A stretch of 6,581 bases of DNA from Verrucomicrobiota bacterium (lineage in GTDB: Bacteria > Chlamydiota > Chlamydiia > Chlamydiales > FEN-1388), in contig JAFEGS010000057.1 in NCBI GenBank assembly GCA_018239705.1, forward strand, positions 1 through 6,581. Reading direction: 5' to 3'. Both the position numbers and the translations under genes were made by a program. Within the stretch, counting starts at the first letter, position 1; every line of letters begins with the position of its first letter. The notes under the pieces are model-generated. The model ran no database searches and had not been told where the DNA came from. It worked only from the letters and a program-made list of their open reading frames with translations. Below, piece after piece: positions 1 to 5,769 of the stretch.

Positions 1-269
1 AAGAGAAGCTTCTGGTCTTCTCCAAGCGATGGAATGCAGAGTCGCCACTGCTCTACGAGGCAGCGCTTATTAAGCGCTTTTGCAGCTTCTATAGCTCTTG
101 TTTTAGCGCGCTCCACAAACTCTCCCTCATCGCTACTTGGCTGATAGTGCGGAAAATCAAACAATGAGAGCACCTGAATGTGCGGGAGGAGCTGCGCTAG
201 AATCTCTCGGAAGGCCGCAACCTTATGGGTATTTGTAGAGACAACAACAAGTTCCATTACGCTGTACAT
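1..269 (-). CDS. rdgB: RdgB/HAM1-like non-canonical purine NTP pyrophosphatase, partial (C-terminus beyond left edge)
   Basis: Family enzymes hydrolyse dITP, XTP and ITP to the monophosphate plus pyrophosphate in the cytoplasm, keeping deaminated purines out of nucleic acids. About 89 N-terminal residues are visible. Counting from the ATG at 257, VVVSTNTHK (4-12) matches the family's nucleotide-binding start (LATGN..K), D43-E44-G45 matches the EETG segment, and I75-P76-S77-L78-G79 matches the stretch before the conserved GG. The LADDSGL motif is replaced by LVEQWRL (67-73) and ENAxxKA by ERAKTRA (49-55), so key acidic residues are absent. Start choice: an ATG at 269 overlaps the greA stop by one base (TAATG) and has GGAAG 4 nt upstream, which favours translational coupling. 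The in-frame ATG at 257 aligns better with family starts but lacks a ribosome site. It is the second gene of the greA operon. Family assignment is fairly sure; activity is doubtful. Confidence 0.72.
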   Translation of the reverse strand, partial: MYSVMELVVVSTNTHKVAAFREILAQLLPHIQVLSLFDFPHYQPSSDEGEFVERAKTRAIEAAKALNKRCLVEQWRLCIPSLGEDQKLL

Positions 270-2428
270 TACTCTTCCAAAAAGCTCTTTATATGCGCCA
301 CTTTATACTCTTCATCTTTAAATGAAAAGGATTCTCCGGCCTGTTTTCCAAGCATTGCCTGCACAAACTTAGATTGTACGGAGAGGATAGAGGCTTCAGG
401 ATTCGCATCCCAAAGGCCAAGTATCGTATACTCGTTCACGTCGCCTTTTGGAGTGAGGATACCAACTGTTGTTCCAACACCTACGCAATCGGTCTTGATA
501 TCTTCCTTTGTAATGATACGGGCGTGGCGGAACTGATCAGAGAGCATTCTGAGCTCTGACTGGAGGCGGCTTCGTCGTTCAAGGGCCGATTTATATTCTG
601 CATTTTCTCGAAGGTCGCCATGTGCTCTTGCTGTTTCGATCTCCTTGGCATTTTCCACCATATCCACGGTGCCAATTTTCTTGATGCGCTCATGCGTCTT
701 AGCATAGCTCTCAGCAGTAGTCCAGAGCGTATGAGTATCCTGAGAGTGCTGGTTTTTTCCCTCTTTTGCAAGCTGCGGGTGGGCAACTTCGGCAAGTGAC
801 TTCAAGATTTTTTGGTCGTGTGTAGAAAAGCCCTGGCATTTTGAGCTCAGGAGAAGAAACTCGCTCACAAAGTCTACAGGAGCTGCTTTGAAGAGTGCTC
901 GCACCACTTCAAATCGGCTGCCGGTAAGAAGAGCATAGATTTTTTTCAAGAGGTCTCTCGACTCTGGCTTATAATCGAGATGGCTGAAGAGAATCAGGAG
1001 AGCTTCAAAGAAGAGGCCTTTACTATCAAGGTCTTGAAAGTACTTCTCATCGCCATTGAGCACCTTCTGGAAATACCAAAACAGTGCTTCAGGGTAATTT
1101 TTCGGATGTTCGAGAAGCTGTCGTAGCTTGCTGATCACTGTCTCGGTAGATTCCAAATCAACTAATTCCTTCAAGATATAGTCTCGAAGCTGGTTTGGCT
1201 CGATAACAAAGAGGAGATGCCAGAAGATGGAAGCCCAGTCGCTGCGAAGTGTACGAATAGCGATAAGCAGTCGCTTTTTAAGAGAGAGAATTTCTATCTG
1301 TTCGAGCACTTTATCAATGTTCGTAAGCTCGGAGATGATCGTTTTTAACATCTCCTGCTGGTCTGTCACGCCAAGCAGCTGGTCGAGAAAGAGAAGGGCC
1401 TGCAGTAGGTCTGCCTGAGGGATATTTGGGGTCGCAAGGAAGCCTTTGATCTTCGAAGAGAGCGTCTCTTTTGACGCCTCCACTTTTAATACCTCCGGAA
1501 AATCGCGTATGAGGCTATTTGCTGCCTGCAATACATCGCTGAGCGATTTCTTTCCTGAGAAGGCCTTTTCAATCCTCTCTTCAAGAGAGACTTGGCCTTT
1601 ACGCAAGCTAAAGGGCAGTTTTGGATTTTCCGGGCTATCGATGAGAGCGTCTTTTTTAATTTTGCCTCTTGCCTGCTGCCACCATTTAGAATACTCCTCT
1701 TCAGGAATAACGAGATCTACAAGAATATCCTTTATTTCGGCTGCGGTTTTTGGGCCAAGGTCACTGAGAAGGCTCCGTACAACCTCAACTGGATTTTCCT
1801 TTGTGTCCTTTTCTAAAAGGTCGGGGCAGCCAAAACGCCGTGCGAGGAAATGGGTATTTGGAATTGGGATGAGTGTTTTGAAGGCGTTTTTAAACGAAAT
1901 CTCCTTTTTGTGGCCCTGAACATTTTCAAATTCGATGGAGATCTGCTCCCTGAGTATAGAGAAATCAATAATTTCCCCAACACCCCACCCAGCGGTGTGG
2001 AGTACAAAATTGTTCTTTTTAATGTGATTGAGGAGGAGAAAATTGGAGATTGCTCCTTGGAAATTTTCTCGGCTTCGCATACTGACGAGTCTTATTTTTT
2101 CTAGAAAAGCCGGGTCAGAGGAAAAGAGATTTTTTAATGTTTCCATCGTCGTATGATACAGTGCTTCGCTATTCGTTGTTTGAATATCGATAATCAGGCG
2201 AAGGGCCTCTAGTTTTATTTTGGGGTCTTCAATGAGAAGAGCAAGGGGCAAGGCAGCTTCGACATACTGCCCAAAAACTGTTATAAAATCTGATTGTTTA
2301 ATTAGCTGTAGAATATCGATAATCTCTTGGCCATCTACAATGTCTCCTTGGCAGTATTCGTGCCATAATTGCAACAATTTGGAGCTATCGCGAGCAGCAA
2401 GTTGTGAGCGAAATTCTTCAGTATACAT
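269..2428 (-). CDS. greA: Transcript-cleavage (elongation) factor GreA with long chlamydial-type N-terminal extension
   Basis: GreA enters the RNA polymerase secondary channel and stimulates cleavage of backtracked transcripts. The protein has 719 residues. Residues 1 to about 566 are a largely helical, Leu-rich region of unknown function. From about 567 to the end is a full GreA: coiled-coil with the tip motif ARAHGDLRENAEY, whose D605 and E608 correspond to the catalytic acidic pair of E. coli GreA (D41, E44), then the FKBP-like C-terminal domain ending in a LGK..GE turn (MLGKQAGESF). The open frame can be read from a TTG at 2485, but ATG 2428 is preferred: GGAGG lies 5 nt upstream, it gives MYTEEFRSQL with a length close to the roughly 715 residues I recall for Chlamydia GreA, and the TTG would sit at the expected transcript start. 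First gene of a minus-strand operon with the RdgB-like gene, divergent from the 2554 gene. The acidic tip is intact, so cleavage activity is expected. Confidence 0.95.
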   Translation of the reverse strand: MYTEEFRSQLAARDSSKLLQLWHEYCQGDIVDGQEIIDILQLIKQSDFITVFGQYVEAALPLALLIEDPKIKLEALRLIIDIQTTNSEALYHTTMETLKNLFSSDPAFLEKIRLVSMRSRENFQGAISNFLLLNHIKKNNFVLHTAGWGVGEIIDFSILREQISIEFENVQGHKKEISFKNAFKTLIPIPNTHFLARRFGCPDLLEKDTKENPVEVVRSLLSDLGPKTAAEIKDILVDLVIPEEEYSKWWQQARGKIKKDALIDSPENPKLPFSLRKGQVSLEERIEKAFSGKKSLSDVLQAANSLIRDFPEVLKVEASKETLSSKIKGFLATPNIPQADLLQALLFLDQLLGVTDQQEMLKTIISELTNIDKVLEQIEILSLKKRLLIAIRTLRSDWASIFWHLLFVIEPNQLRDYILKELVDLESTETVISKLRQLLEHPKNYPEALFWYFQKVLNGDEKYFQDLDSKGLFFEALLILFSHLDYKPESRDLLKKIYALLTGSRFEVVRALFKAAPVDFVSEFLLLSSKCQGFSTHDQKILKSLAEVAHPQLAKEGKNQHSQDTHTLWTTAESYAKTHERIKKIGTVDMVENAKEIETARAHGDLRENAEYKSALERRSRLQSELRMLSDQFRHARIITKEDIKTDCVGVGTTVGILTPKGDVNEYTILGLWDANPEASILSVQSKFVQAMLGKQAGESFSFKDEEYKVAHIKSFLEE

Positions 2429-2433
2429 TACTT

Positions 2434-2438
2434 CCTCC
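2434..2438 (-). promoter_or_regulatory. Ribosome binding site deciding the greA start
   Basis: GGAGG on the minus strand, 5 nt before ATG 2428. The upstream in-frame candidates (TTG 2485, ATG 2476, ATG 2458) have no comparable Shine-Dalgarno sequence, so this site fixes the start and shortens the protein by 19 residues relative to the longest reading. Confidence 0.8.
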
Positions 2439-2490
2439 ACTACGTTCGTGAGAGACATGATACCTGAAGGCAACATTCTTTTCAACGATC

Positions 2491-2515
2491 ATTATATATA
2501 AATTAATATTATAAT
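2491..2515. promoter_or_regulatory. AT-rich divergent promoter region between greA and the 2554 gene
   Basis: This block is almost entirely A/T and contains perfect TATAAT boxes on both strands: plus strand 2510-2515 (transcript start expected near 2522, about 32 nt before ATG 2554), and minus strand 2491-2496 and 2508-2513 (starts expected near 2484 and 2501, giving greA leaders of about 56 and 73 nt). The plus 2510 box and the minus 2508 box share the self-complementary octamer ATTATAAT (2508-2515). No good -35 hexamer is visible at 16-18 bp for any of them. The transcript starts are inference. Confidence 0.5.
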
Positions 2516-2553
2516 TTGTTAGAATAAAAGAAAGGAGCCTCAGAGGGAGTGAT

Positions 2554-3048
2554 ATGTTCAAAGACAAAGAAAATAAGGTCTACTCAAGCATATTTGATGC
2601 CGTTTCCCGCATTGAGAAAGATAAGACAGTGAAAAAAGAGACTCCAAAAGAAGCAGCTCAGGCAGAGAAAAAGCAAGTAGAGAAAAAACAAGAAGAGCGC
2701 AAAGGCGACAGGCCAACAATTGAAGAGTTAAAGCAGGCCTATAACCATTACAAAGAGCTCTATAAACTGCTCCAGCAAAAGATAGACGATCTTTTAGCTA
2801 AAAAGAAGCTCACCTATCGGATGATACATAATTATTTCAATAGCCCGAGAAATTTTTCATCAGAGCAGTGGCGCCTCATTGAGAAACAAAAAGAGGAAGT
2901 AGAGAGGAAATTGCGCGAGCTTGTCCCTGAGCATCCGCAAAAGAGAGCTGAGTCGAAGGATGAACCCCAGCAAGAAAAGAAAGCACCGAAGAAAGAATAT
3001 AAGCCCAAGTCTATGCAGGTCAAAAGCAGATGGATTCCGATGCGATAG
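2554..3048 (+). CDS. Hypothetical charged coiled-coil protein (164 residues), kinase-coupled
   Basis: I cannot assign a biochemical function. The protein is very rich in Lys, Glu and Gln: residues 23-52 and about 125-157 are low-complexity and probably disordered, while 55-121 form a helical, likely coiled-coil core with aromatic positions (Y63, Y66, Y70, W106) and the segment NSPRNFSSEQW (96-106). The C-terminus is a basic tail ending WIPMR. There is no signal peptide, membrane segment or Cys. Start: AGGGAG lies 4 nt before ATG 2554. The 3' end overlaps the kinase start by 19 bp, so the two are probably co-transcribed and coupled. From memory, C. trachomatis has a small hypothetical gene (CT635) next to greA with a similar central F-S-E-W segment and WIP end; orthology would need a search. 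A role as kinase partner or substrate is inference only. Confidence 0.82.
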   Translation: MFKDKENKVYSSIFDAVSRIEKDKTVKKETPKEAAQAEKKQVEKKQEERKGDRPTIEELKQAYNHYKELYKLLQQKIDDLLAKKKLTYRMIHNYFNSPRNFSSEQWRLIEKQKEEVERKLRELVPEHPQKRAESKDEPQQEKKAPKKEYKPKSMQVKSRWIPMR

Positions 3049-4964
3049 TGACTATTGGGCGCTATGAAGTGCAAAGGGTGCTTGGCCAGGGCGGATTTGG
3101 CGAAGTATACCTTGCCTATGATCCCATGTACAAAAGAAATGTGGCTTTAAAGAAAATGAGGACAGATATCCCGGTTACCGACCGGAGGCGAAGTCTGTTC
3201 TTAAATGAAGCCAGGCTTGTCTCAGAGCTCTCTCACTCCTCCATCATCCCCATTTACTCTATCGAAGAGGCTGAGGGCGTCCCCTATTACACTATGCCCT
3301 ACATCGAGGGGATAACGCTAAAAGAGTGGATTGCAGATAAATGGGATACTCCCAGTGAGTACAGTGCGGAGCGCGTTGCTCATACATTTTTGCAGATCTG
3401 CCAGGCTGTGGCCTATGCCCATTCCAAAGGCTTGCTCCATCGAGACCTCAAGCCGTCAAATATCATGATTGGATCGTCCGGAGAACTTGTTATCCTCGAT
3501 TGGGGCTTAGTAAAATTGCAAGATAGTGAAAAGAGCGACACTCTTGAAGGATCTATGGCCTACTTAGCGCCAGAGCTTATTTATGGCAATCCCCCCAATT
3601 GCCAATCGGAGATCTATTCACTCGGCATGATCCTCTACCAGATGCTTACAAATCGGCTGCCCTTCCATCGCGATAGCATTGAGGAGTATCATCGCCTGGT
3701 TGACAAAGAGGTGCTCATCGATCCTCAGAGCGTCGTACCGGATCGCTTTATACCGCCCGCTCTTTCAAAGATCGTCCATAAATGTCTCGCACAGTCGCTT
3801 CGTAAGCGCTACCGGAGTGTTAATCAGTTGATTGCTGACCTGCTGCGCTTTCTTGACAAACCCTCTACAGAGAAGCACAGTACGAGGAGAGTGGCCGGCC
3901 ATAAAAAATCTCCCCATCTCGATCTTTCATGGCTGCAAAAGGAGCTTCTTTGCAGGCTCGGCGGGTGGCAAGTGATGCCGCGTAAGAGCGCTGCCTATCT
4001 CTTTTTCCTTGCAACGCGCTATTTGAAGCCGGAGGAAATAGGAGACAAAGAGCGGGTAGAGATAAGATCGTTTCTTGAGAGCTCGGGACTCTTTTTTTTC
4101 TTCAAAGGGGAGGCCCTTTGGGAGTGGAGAGCGGAATTTCAGCAAAGAGCAATGGCTATTCAGCTGGCCTTCTGGCTTGCACGAAGTGATCTTCTCGAAG
4201 AGATGATAGATGATCTTTTACAGATGGATCCTCCTCGCCTTCCGCTTGTAGAAAATGCACTTTTAGCCATCATGGAGCTTGAGCCCTATACACATCAAGA
4301 GATCATTTTGCAGAAGCTAGAGGAGCTATCCACAGGATTTTTAGATGTTCAGGCAGTGGCAAGATTTGCCTTTATGCGCTTTGCCTGCACGAAAAAAGCT
4401 ACGCAGGCGCTCTTTACCCAATTGCCGCTAAATCTTGAAGAGTACAACCTGCAGCCACTATGGCACATCCTCGAGCGCTCTCTGCAGAGGGGAAGGGGTC
4501 TTCTTGTTCATAAATGGGTAGCGCTTTTACGTGGCCATACGCTCTCAGCAGAGCAGCAGATGCAGCTCGACTGCTACCAGATTTGGGCTTGGCTTTTACA
4601 AAACGAACTAGACAAGGCAGCCTCTCTCTTGAAACGCTATCCGTTTCGGCGTCATACGCTGCAGGAACATCCGCTGCATTTCCTCTACGGCTGCTGGATT
4701 GCTGCAAAAAGGGGCAAAGCAAAAGCCCTTACCTATTTTTCCAGATTTCAAAAATTAAAACTCTCTACTACCTGGGAATCATTTCTGCTGTTGATTTTGG
4801 AAGATACGAGACTGGACTCTTACCTGAAAGAGTCATTTATGTGGGAAAGGCGCCGTATTTTTCGACGCGCTATTCTCTTCTATCACTGTACAGGTGAGCA
4901 TAAAAAAACGCTCGCCTTGAAAAAGCTCGAGCGTACACAGTACACTCACGCTTTTTCAAGGTAA
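3030..4964 (+). CDS. pknD: PknD-like Hanks-type Ser/Thr protein kinase
   Basis: A cytoplasmic Ser/Thr kinase of 644 residues. Kinase domain about 10-275: glycine loop GQGGFGEV (19-26), catalytic Lys in VALK (K41), alpha-C Glu E60, catalytic loop HRDLKPSN (137-144, D139), Mg-binding DWG in place of DFG (157-159), short activation segment ending YLAPE (178-182), E194 where the alpha-F Asp is usual, and R260. Residues about 285-644 are helical with no membrane segment. The tail, with HFLYGCW and later an FRRAILFYHC block, resembles the C-terminus of chlamydial PknD as I recall it, but that protein is about 930 residues, so roughly 290 central residues are missing. All catalytic residues are present, so it should be active. 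Start: ATG 3030 lies inside the upstream gene; a GTG at 3048 touching that gene's stop (TAGTG) is possible and removes only six residues. A T8 run lies at 4092-4099. Kinase call very sure; PknD orthology less so. Confidence 0.92.
   Translation: MDSDAIVTIGRYEVQRVLGQGGFGEVYLAYDPMYKRNVALKKMRTDIPVTDRRRSLFLNEARLVSELSHSSIIPIYSIEEAEGVPYYTMPYIEGITLKEWIADKWDTPSEYSAERVAHTFLQICQAVAYAHSKGLLHRDLKPSNIMIGSSGELVILDWGLVKLQDSEKSDTLEGSMAYLAPELIYGNPPNCQSEIYSLGMILYQMLTNRLPFHRDSIEEYHRLVDKEVLIDPQSVVPDRFIPPALSKIVHKCLAQSLRKRYRSVNQLIADLLRFLDKPSTEKHSTRRVAGHKKSPHLDLSWLQKELLCRLGGWQVMPRKSAAYLFFLATRYLKPEEIGDKERVEIRSFLESSGLFFFFKGEALWEWRAEFQQRAMAIQLAFWLARSDLLEEMIDDLLQMDPPRLPLVENALLAIMELEPYTHQEIILQKLEELSTGFLDVQAVARFAFMRFACTKKATQALFTQLPLNLEEYNLQPLWHILERSLQRGRGLLVHKWVALLRGHTLSAEQQMQLDCYQIWAWLLQNELDKAASLLKRYPFRRHTLQEHPLHFLYGCWIAAKRGKAKALTYFSRFQKLKLSTTWESFLLLILEDTRLDSYLKESFMWERRRIFRRAILFYHCTGEHKKTLALKKLERTQYTHAFSR
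4902..4934 (-). terminator. Intrinsic terminator of the 74-residue-protein gene, inside the kinase 3' end
   Basis: Read on the minus strand, ACGCTCG (4934-4928), a 13-nt loop (4927-4915) and CGAGCGT (4914-4908) form a perfect 7-bp stem with 5 G:C pairs, followed at once by seven T residues (4908-4902, the first shared with the stem). It begins 38 nt after the stop codon of the gene at 4973-5197. It would make the 3' UTR of that mRNA antisense to the last coding bases of the kinase mRNA. No U-run favours termination in the plus direction. Confidence 0.65.
4915..4961. repeat. 12-bp perfect inverted repeat at the kinase 3' end
   Basis: CCTTGAAAAAGC (4915-4926) and GCTTTTTCAAGG (4950-4961) are perfect reverse complements separated by 23 nt; the right arm abuts the kinase stop codon (4962-4964). 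The left arm exactly fills the loop of the minus-strand terminator hairpin, and the terminator's 4928-4934 arm lies in this repeat's loop, so the two hairpins compete. No T-run follows on the plus strand, so as a kinase terminator it would be atypical. Confidence 0.7.
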
Positions 4965-4971
4965 AAGTTAT

Positions 4972-4987
4972 ACTATATTGGTATAGT
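4972..4987. repeat. Small AT-rich hairpin at the convergent gene junction
   Basis: ACTATA (4972-4977), loop TTGG, TATAGT (4982-4987): a 6-bp perfect stem with a tetraloop that contains the stop codon of the minus-strand gene and lies 7 nt after the kinase stop. The stem is weak and may only mark mRNA 3' ends, or be chance. Confidence 0.35.
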
Positions 4988-5197
4988 GCCTGATGTGCCT
5001 CCACCTGTCATGTTATTGAGGTTTCTCATACCTGTCTTCACTGAGGTGTTAGGGACTGTATTATTCATTAAAGCAGTTGTCGACGAAGCATTTGCCCCAG
5101 TTAGTGCATTGAGTAGGCTAGGGTTAGTAGTTGGGGTTGTAGGTTTTACATCGCCCGTAGCCCCTGTGTTACCCGTACCTTGTACTGGTGTCGTCAT
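4973..5197 (-). CDS. Small Thr/Asn/Gly-rich disordered protein (74 residues), unknown function
   Basis: I do not recognise this protein. Composition is extreme: 18 Thr, 10 Asn and 10 Gly in 74 residues, only four charged residues (D16, K18, K54, R58), and no Cys, Glu, His, Phe, Trp or Tyr. Residues 7-15 are three x-T-G triplets (GTG NTG ATG), followed by a Thr/Pro stretch (20-26), a short Leu/Ala patch (28-37) and a Gly/Thr tail (64-71). It is probably unstructured; there is no signal peptide or membrane segment. It is judged a real gene despite its size because it has a complete expression cassette: a TTGACA promoter with 17-bp spacing, AAGGAGG 6 nt before ATG 5197, and a terminator 38 nt after the stop. 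It is transcribed separately and converges on the kinase gene with 8 bp between stops. A secreted effector or surface-linked peptide is possible but speculative. Confidence 0.75.
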   Translation of the reverse strand: MTTPVQGTGNTGATGDVKPTTPTTNPSLLNALTGANASSTTALMNNTVPNTSVKTGMRNLNNMTGGGTSGTIPI

Positions 5198-5203
5198 ATC
5201 ATA

Positions 5204-5210
5204 CCTCCTT
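5204..5210 (-). promoter_or_regulatory. Strong Shine-Dalgarno sequence for the 74-residue protein
   Basis: AAGGAGG on the minus strand, 6 nt before ATG 5197. It is the best ribosome binding site in the window and is the main reason for accepting this short low-complexity frame as a gene. Confidence 0.8.
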
Positions 5211-5276
5211 ATTGTATGCAGAGTCCAAAGACATCGCTTGGAATCGGCAATTTAGTACCACTTCTCCCCATCTCTT

Positions 5277-5305
5277 ATATTAATAAATTTTTTAAATTAT
5301 GTCAA
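5277..5305 (-). promoter_or_regulatory. Sigma-70/66-type promoter of the 74-residue-protein gene
   Basis: Minus strand: consensus -35 TTGACA (5305-5300), a 17-bp spacer (5299-5283) made wholly of A and T and including an A6 run, then TAATAT (5282-5277; 4 of 6 to consensus) as -10. The start is expected near 5270, giving a 73-nt leader. The -35 begins 8 bp past the stop codon of the ychJ-like gene. No terminator hairpin is seen between them, so read-through from ychJ is also possible. Confidence 0.65.
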
Positions 5306-5313
5306 ATTATGCT

Positions 5314-5700
5314 TTAACACTTCTGGGCGTACAGCCACTGCTTTTCCTGTTTGAGAAAGAGGCTTTTCTCTGTAAAGCGTATCTTTTTTCCTCCCTGAAT
5401 GAGATGGGCAACAAAGGTTACATAGGCTTTTGTCTCCCCATCTGTGAAATTGAGGATCTCAAGCCCGGTAAATTGCGTCTCTTCGCAGAAGTAGAAAATT
5501 TCTTTTCTGATCTCGAGAGGGCTTTTTGTGAAAAGGGGGTTCGTGGGATGGGTGGTCTGAATGATATAATCGACAAGACCGAGCGCATAGGCGCTGTAGC
5601 GAGAGCGCATGAGAAGGCTCGCGTTTTCAGGCAGGCGTGTCCTATCGTGAAAGGGTTTGCAGCACTCTGCATAGGCTATTTGGCTGTGACATGGGCACAT
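5314..5700 (-). CDS. YchJ-family (UPF0225) SEC-C motif protein
   Basis: A protein of 128 residues. The N-terminus is a zinc-binding SEC-C motif, C2-x-C4-x8-C13-C14, followed by the family signature LMRSRYSAYALG (30-41), a conserved H51-P52 after the YII segment, and a beta-rich C-terminal part with VTFVAHL (94-100), a GGK turn (103-105), EKSLF (111-115) and W122-Y124, as in YchJ. The molecular role of the family is not established; SEC-C modules are small zinc-binding interaction modules, also found at the SecA C-terminus. E. coli YchJ (about 152 residues) has a second SEC-C at its C-terminus; this protein ends before it. Start ATG 5700 is the only sensible choice because an in-frame TAA lies five codons upstream; the ribosome site is weak (GAG, 8 nt away). 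It is divergent from the permease gene across a 69-bp spacer. Confidence 0.88.
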   Translation of the reverse strand: MCPCHSQIAYAECCKPFHDRTRLPENASLLMRSRYSAYALGLVDYIIQTTHPTNPLFTKSPLEIRKEIFYFCEETQFTGLEILNFTDGETKAYVTFVAHLIQGGKKIRFTEKSLFLKQEKQWLYAQKC

Positions 5701-5731
5701 AATATTTACTCTTTAAAAATGTTGAGCGGTG

Positions 5732-5741
5732 TATAATTATA
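5732..5741. promoter_or_regulatory. Self-complementary -10 element shared by divergent ychJ-like and permease genes
   Basis: TATAATTATA is a perfect 10-bp palindrome that offers TATAAT on the plus strand (5732-5737; start near 5744, 26 nt before ATG 5770) and on the minus strand (5741-5736; start near 5729, about 28 nt before ATG 5700). Good -35 boxes at 16-18 bp are not evident on either side. Both genes need a promoter in this 69-bp gap, so the assignment is reasonable but inferred. Confidence 0.5.
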
Positions 5742-5769
5742 CCCAATTACAACCTTTTCTGGTGAATTA

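Noticed and set aside
225..559. Short plus-strand frames at 225-536 and 374-559
   Set aside because: They overlap the conserved GreA C-terminal domain in antisense and show no coding signals.
1446..1919. 157-codon open frame on the plus strand
   Set aside because: It lies wholly antisense to greA, is Ser/Arg/Phe-rich as expected for the complement of a Glu/Leu-rich gene, and has no family resemblance.
2429..2485. Extending greA to the TTG at 2485 or ATGs at 2476 and 2458
   Set aside because: These starts lack a Shine-Dalgarno sequence, lie in or at the predicted 5' leader, and add residues not expected from family length.
4514..4897. 127-codon plus-strand frame (and the opposing 4414-4722 frame) inside the kinase gene
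   Set aside because: The kinase frame has continuous PknD-like similarity through this region; these are out-of-frame shadows without ribosome sites of note.
4986..5255. 89-codon plus-strand frame with hydrophobic, membrane-like sequence
   Set aside because: It is the complement of the Thr/Asn/Gly-rich gene. The minus strand has the promoter, the strong Shine-Dalgarno sequence and the terminator; this frame has none.
5281..5299. Possible terminator or protein-binding dyad in the A/T run after the ychJ-like gene
   Set aside because: It contains no G:C stem; it is better explained as the spacer of the promoter with TTGACA at 5300-5305.
5299..5736. 145-codon plus-strand frame, longer than the ychJ-like gene it covers
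   Set aside because: The minus-strand frame has clear SEC-C and LMRSRYSAY family motifs, so the longer plus-strand frame is a shadow.
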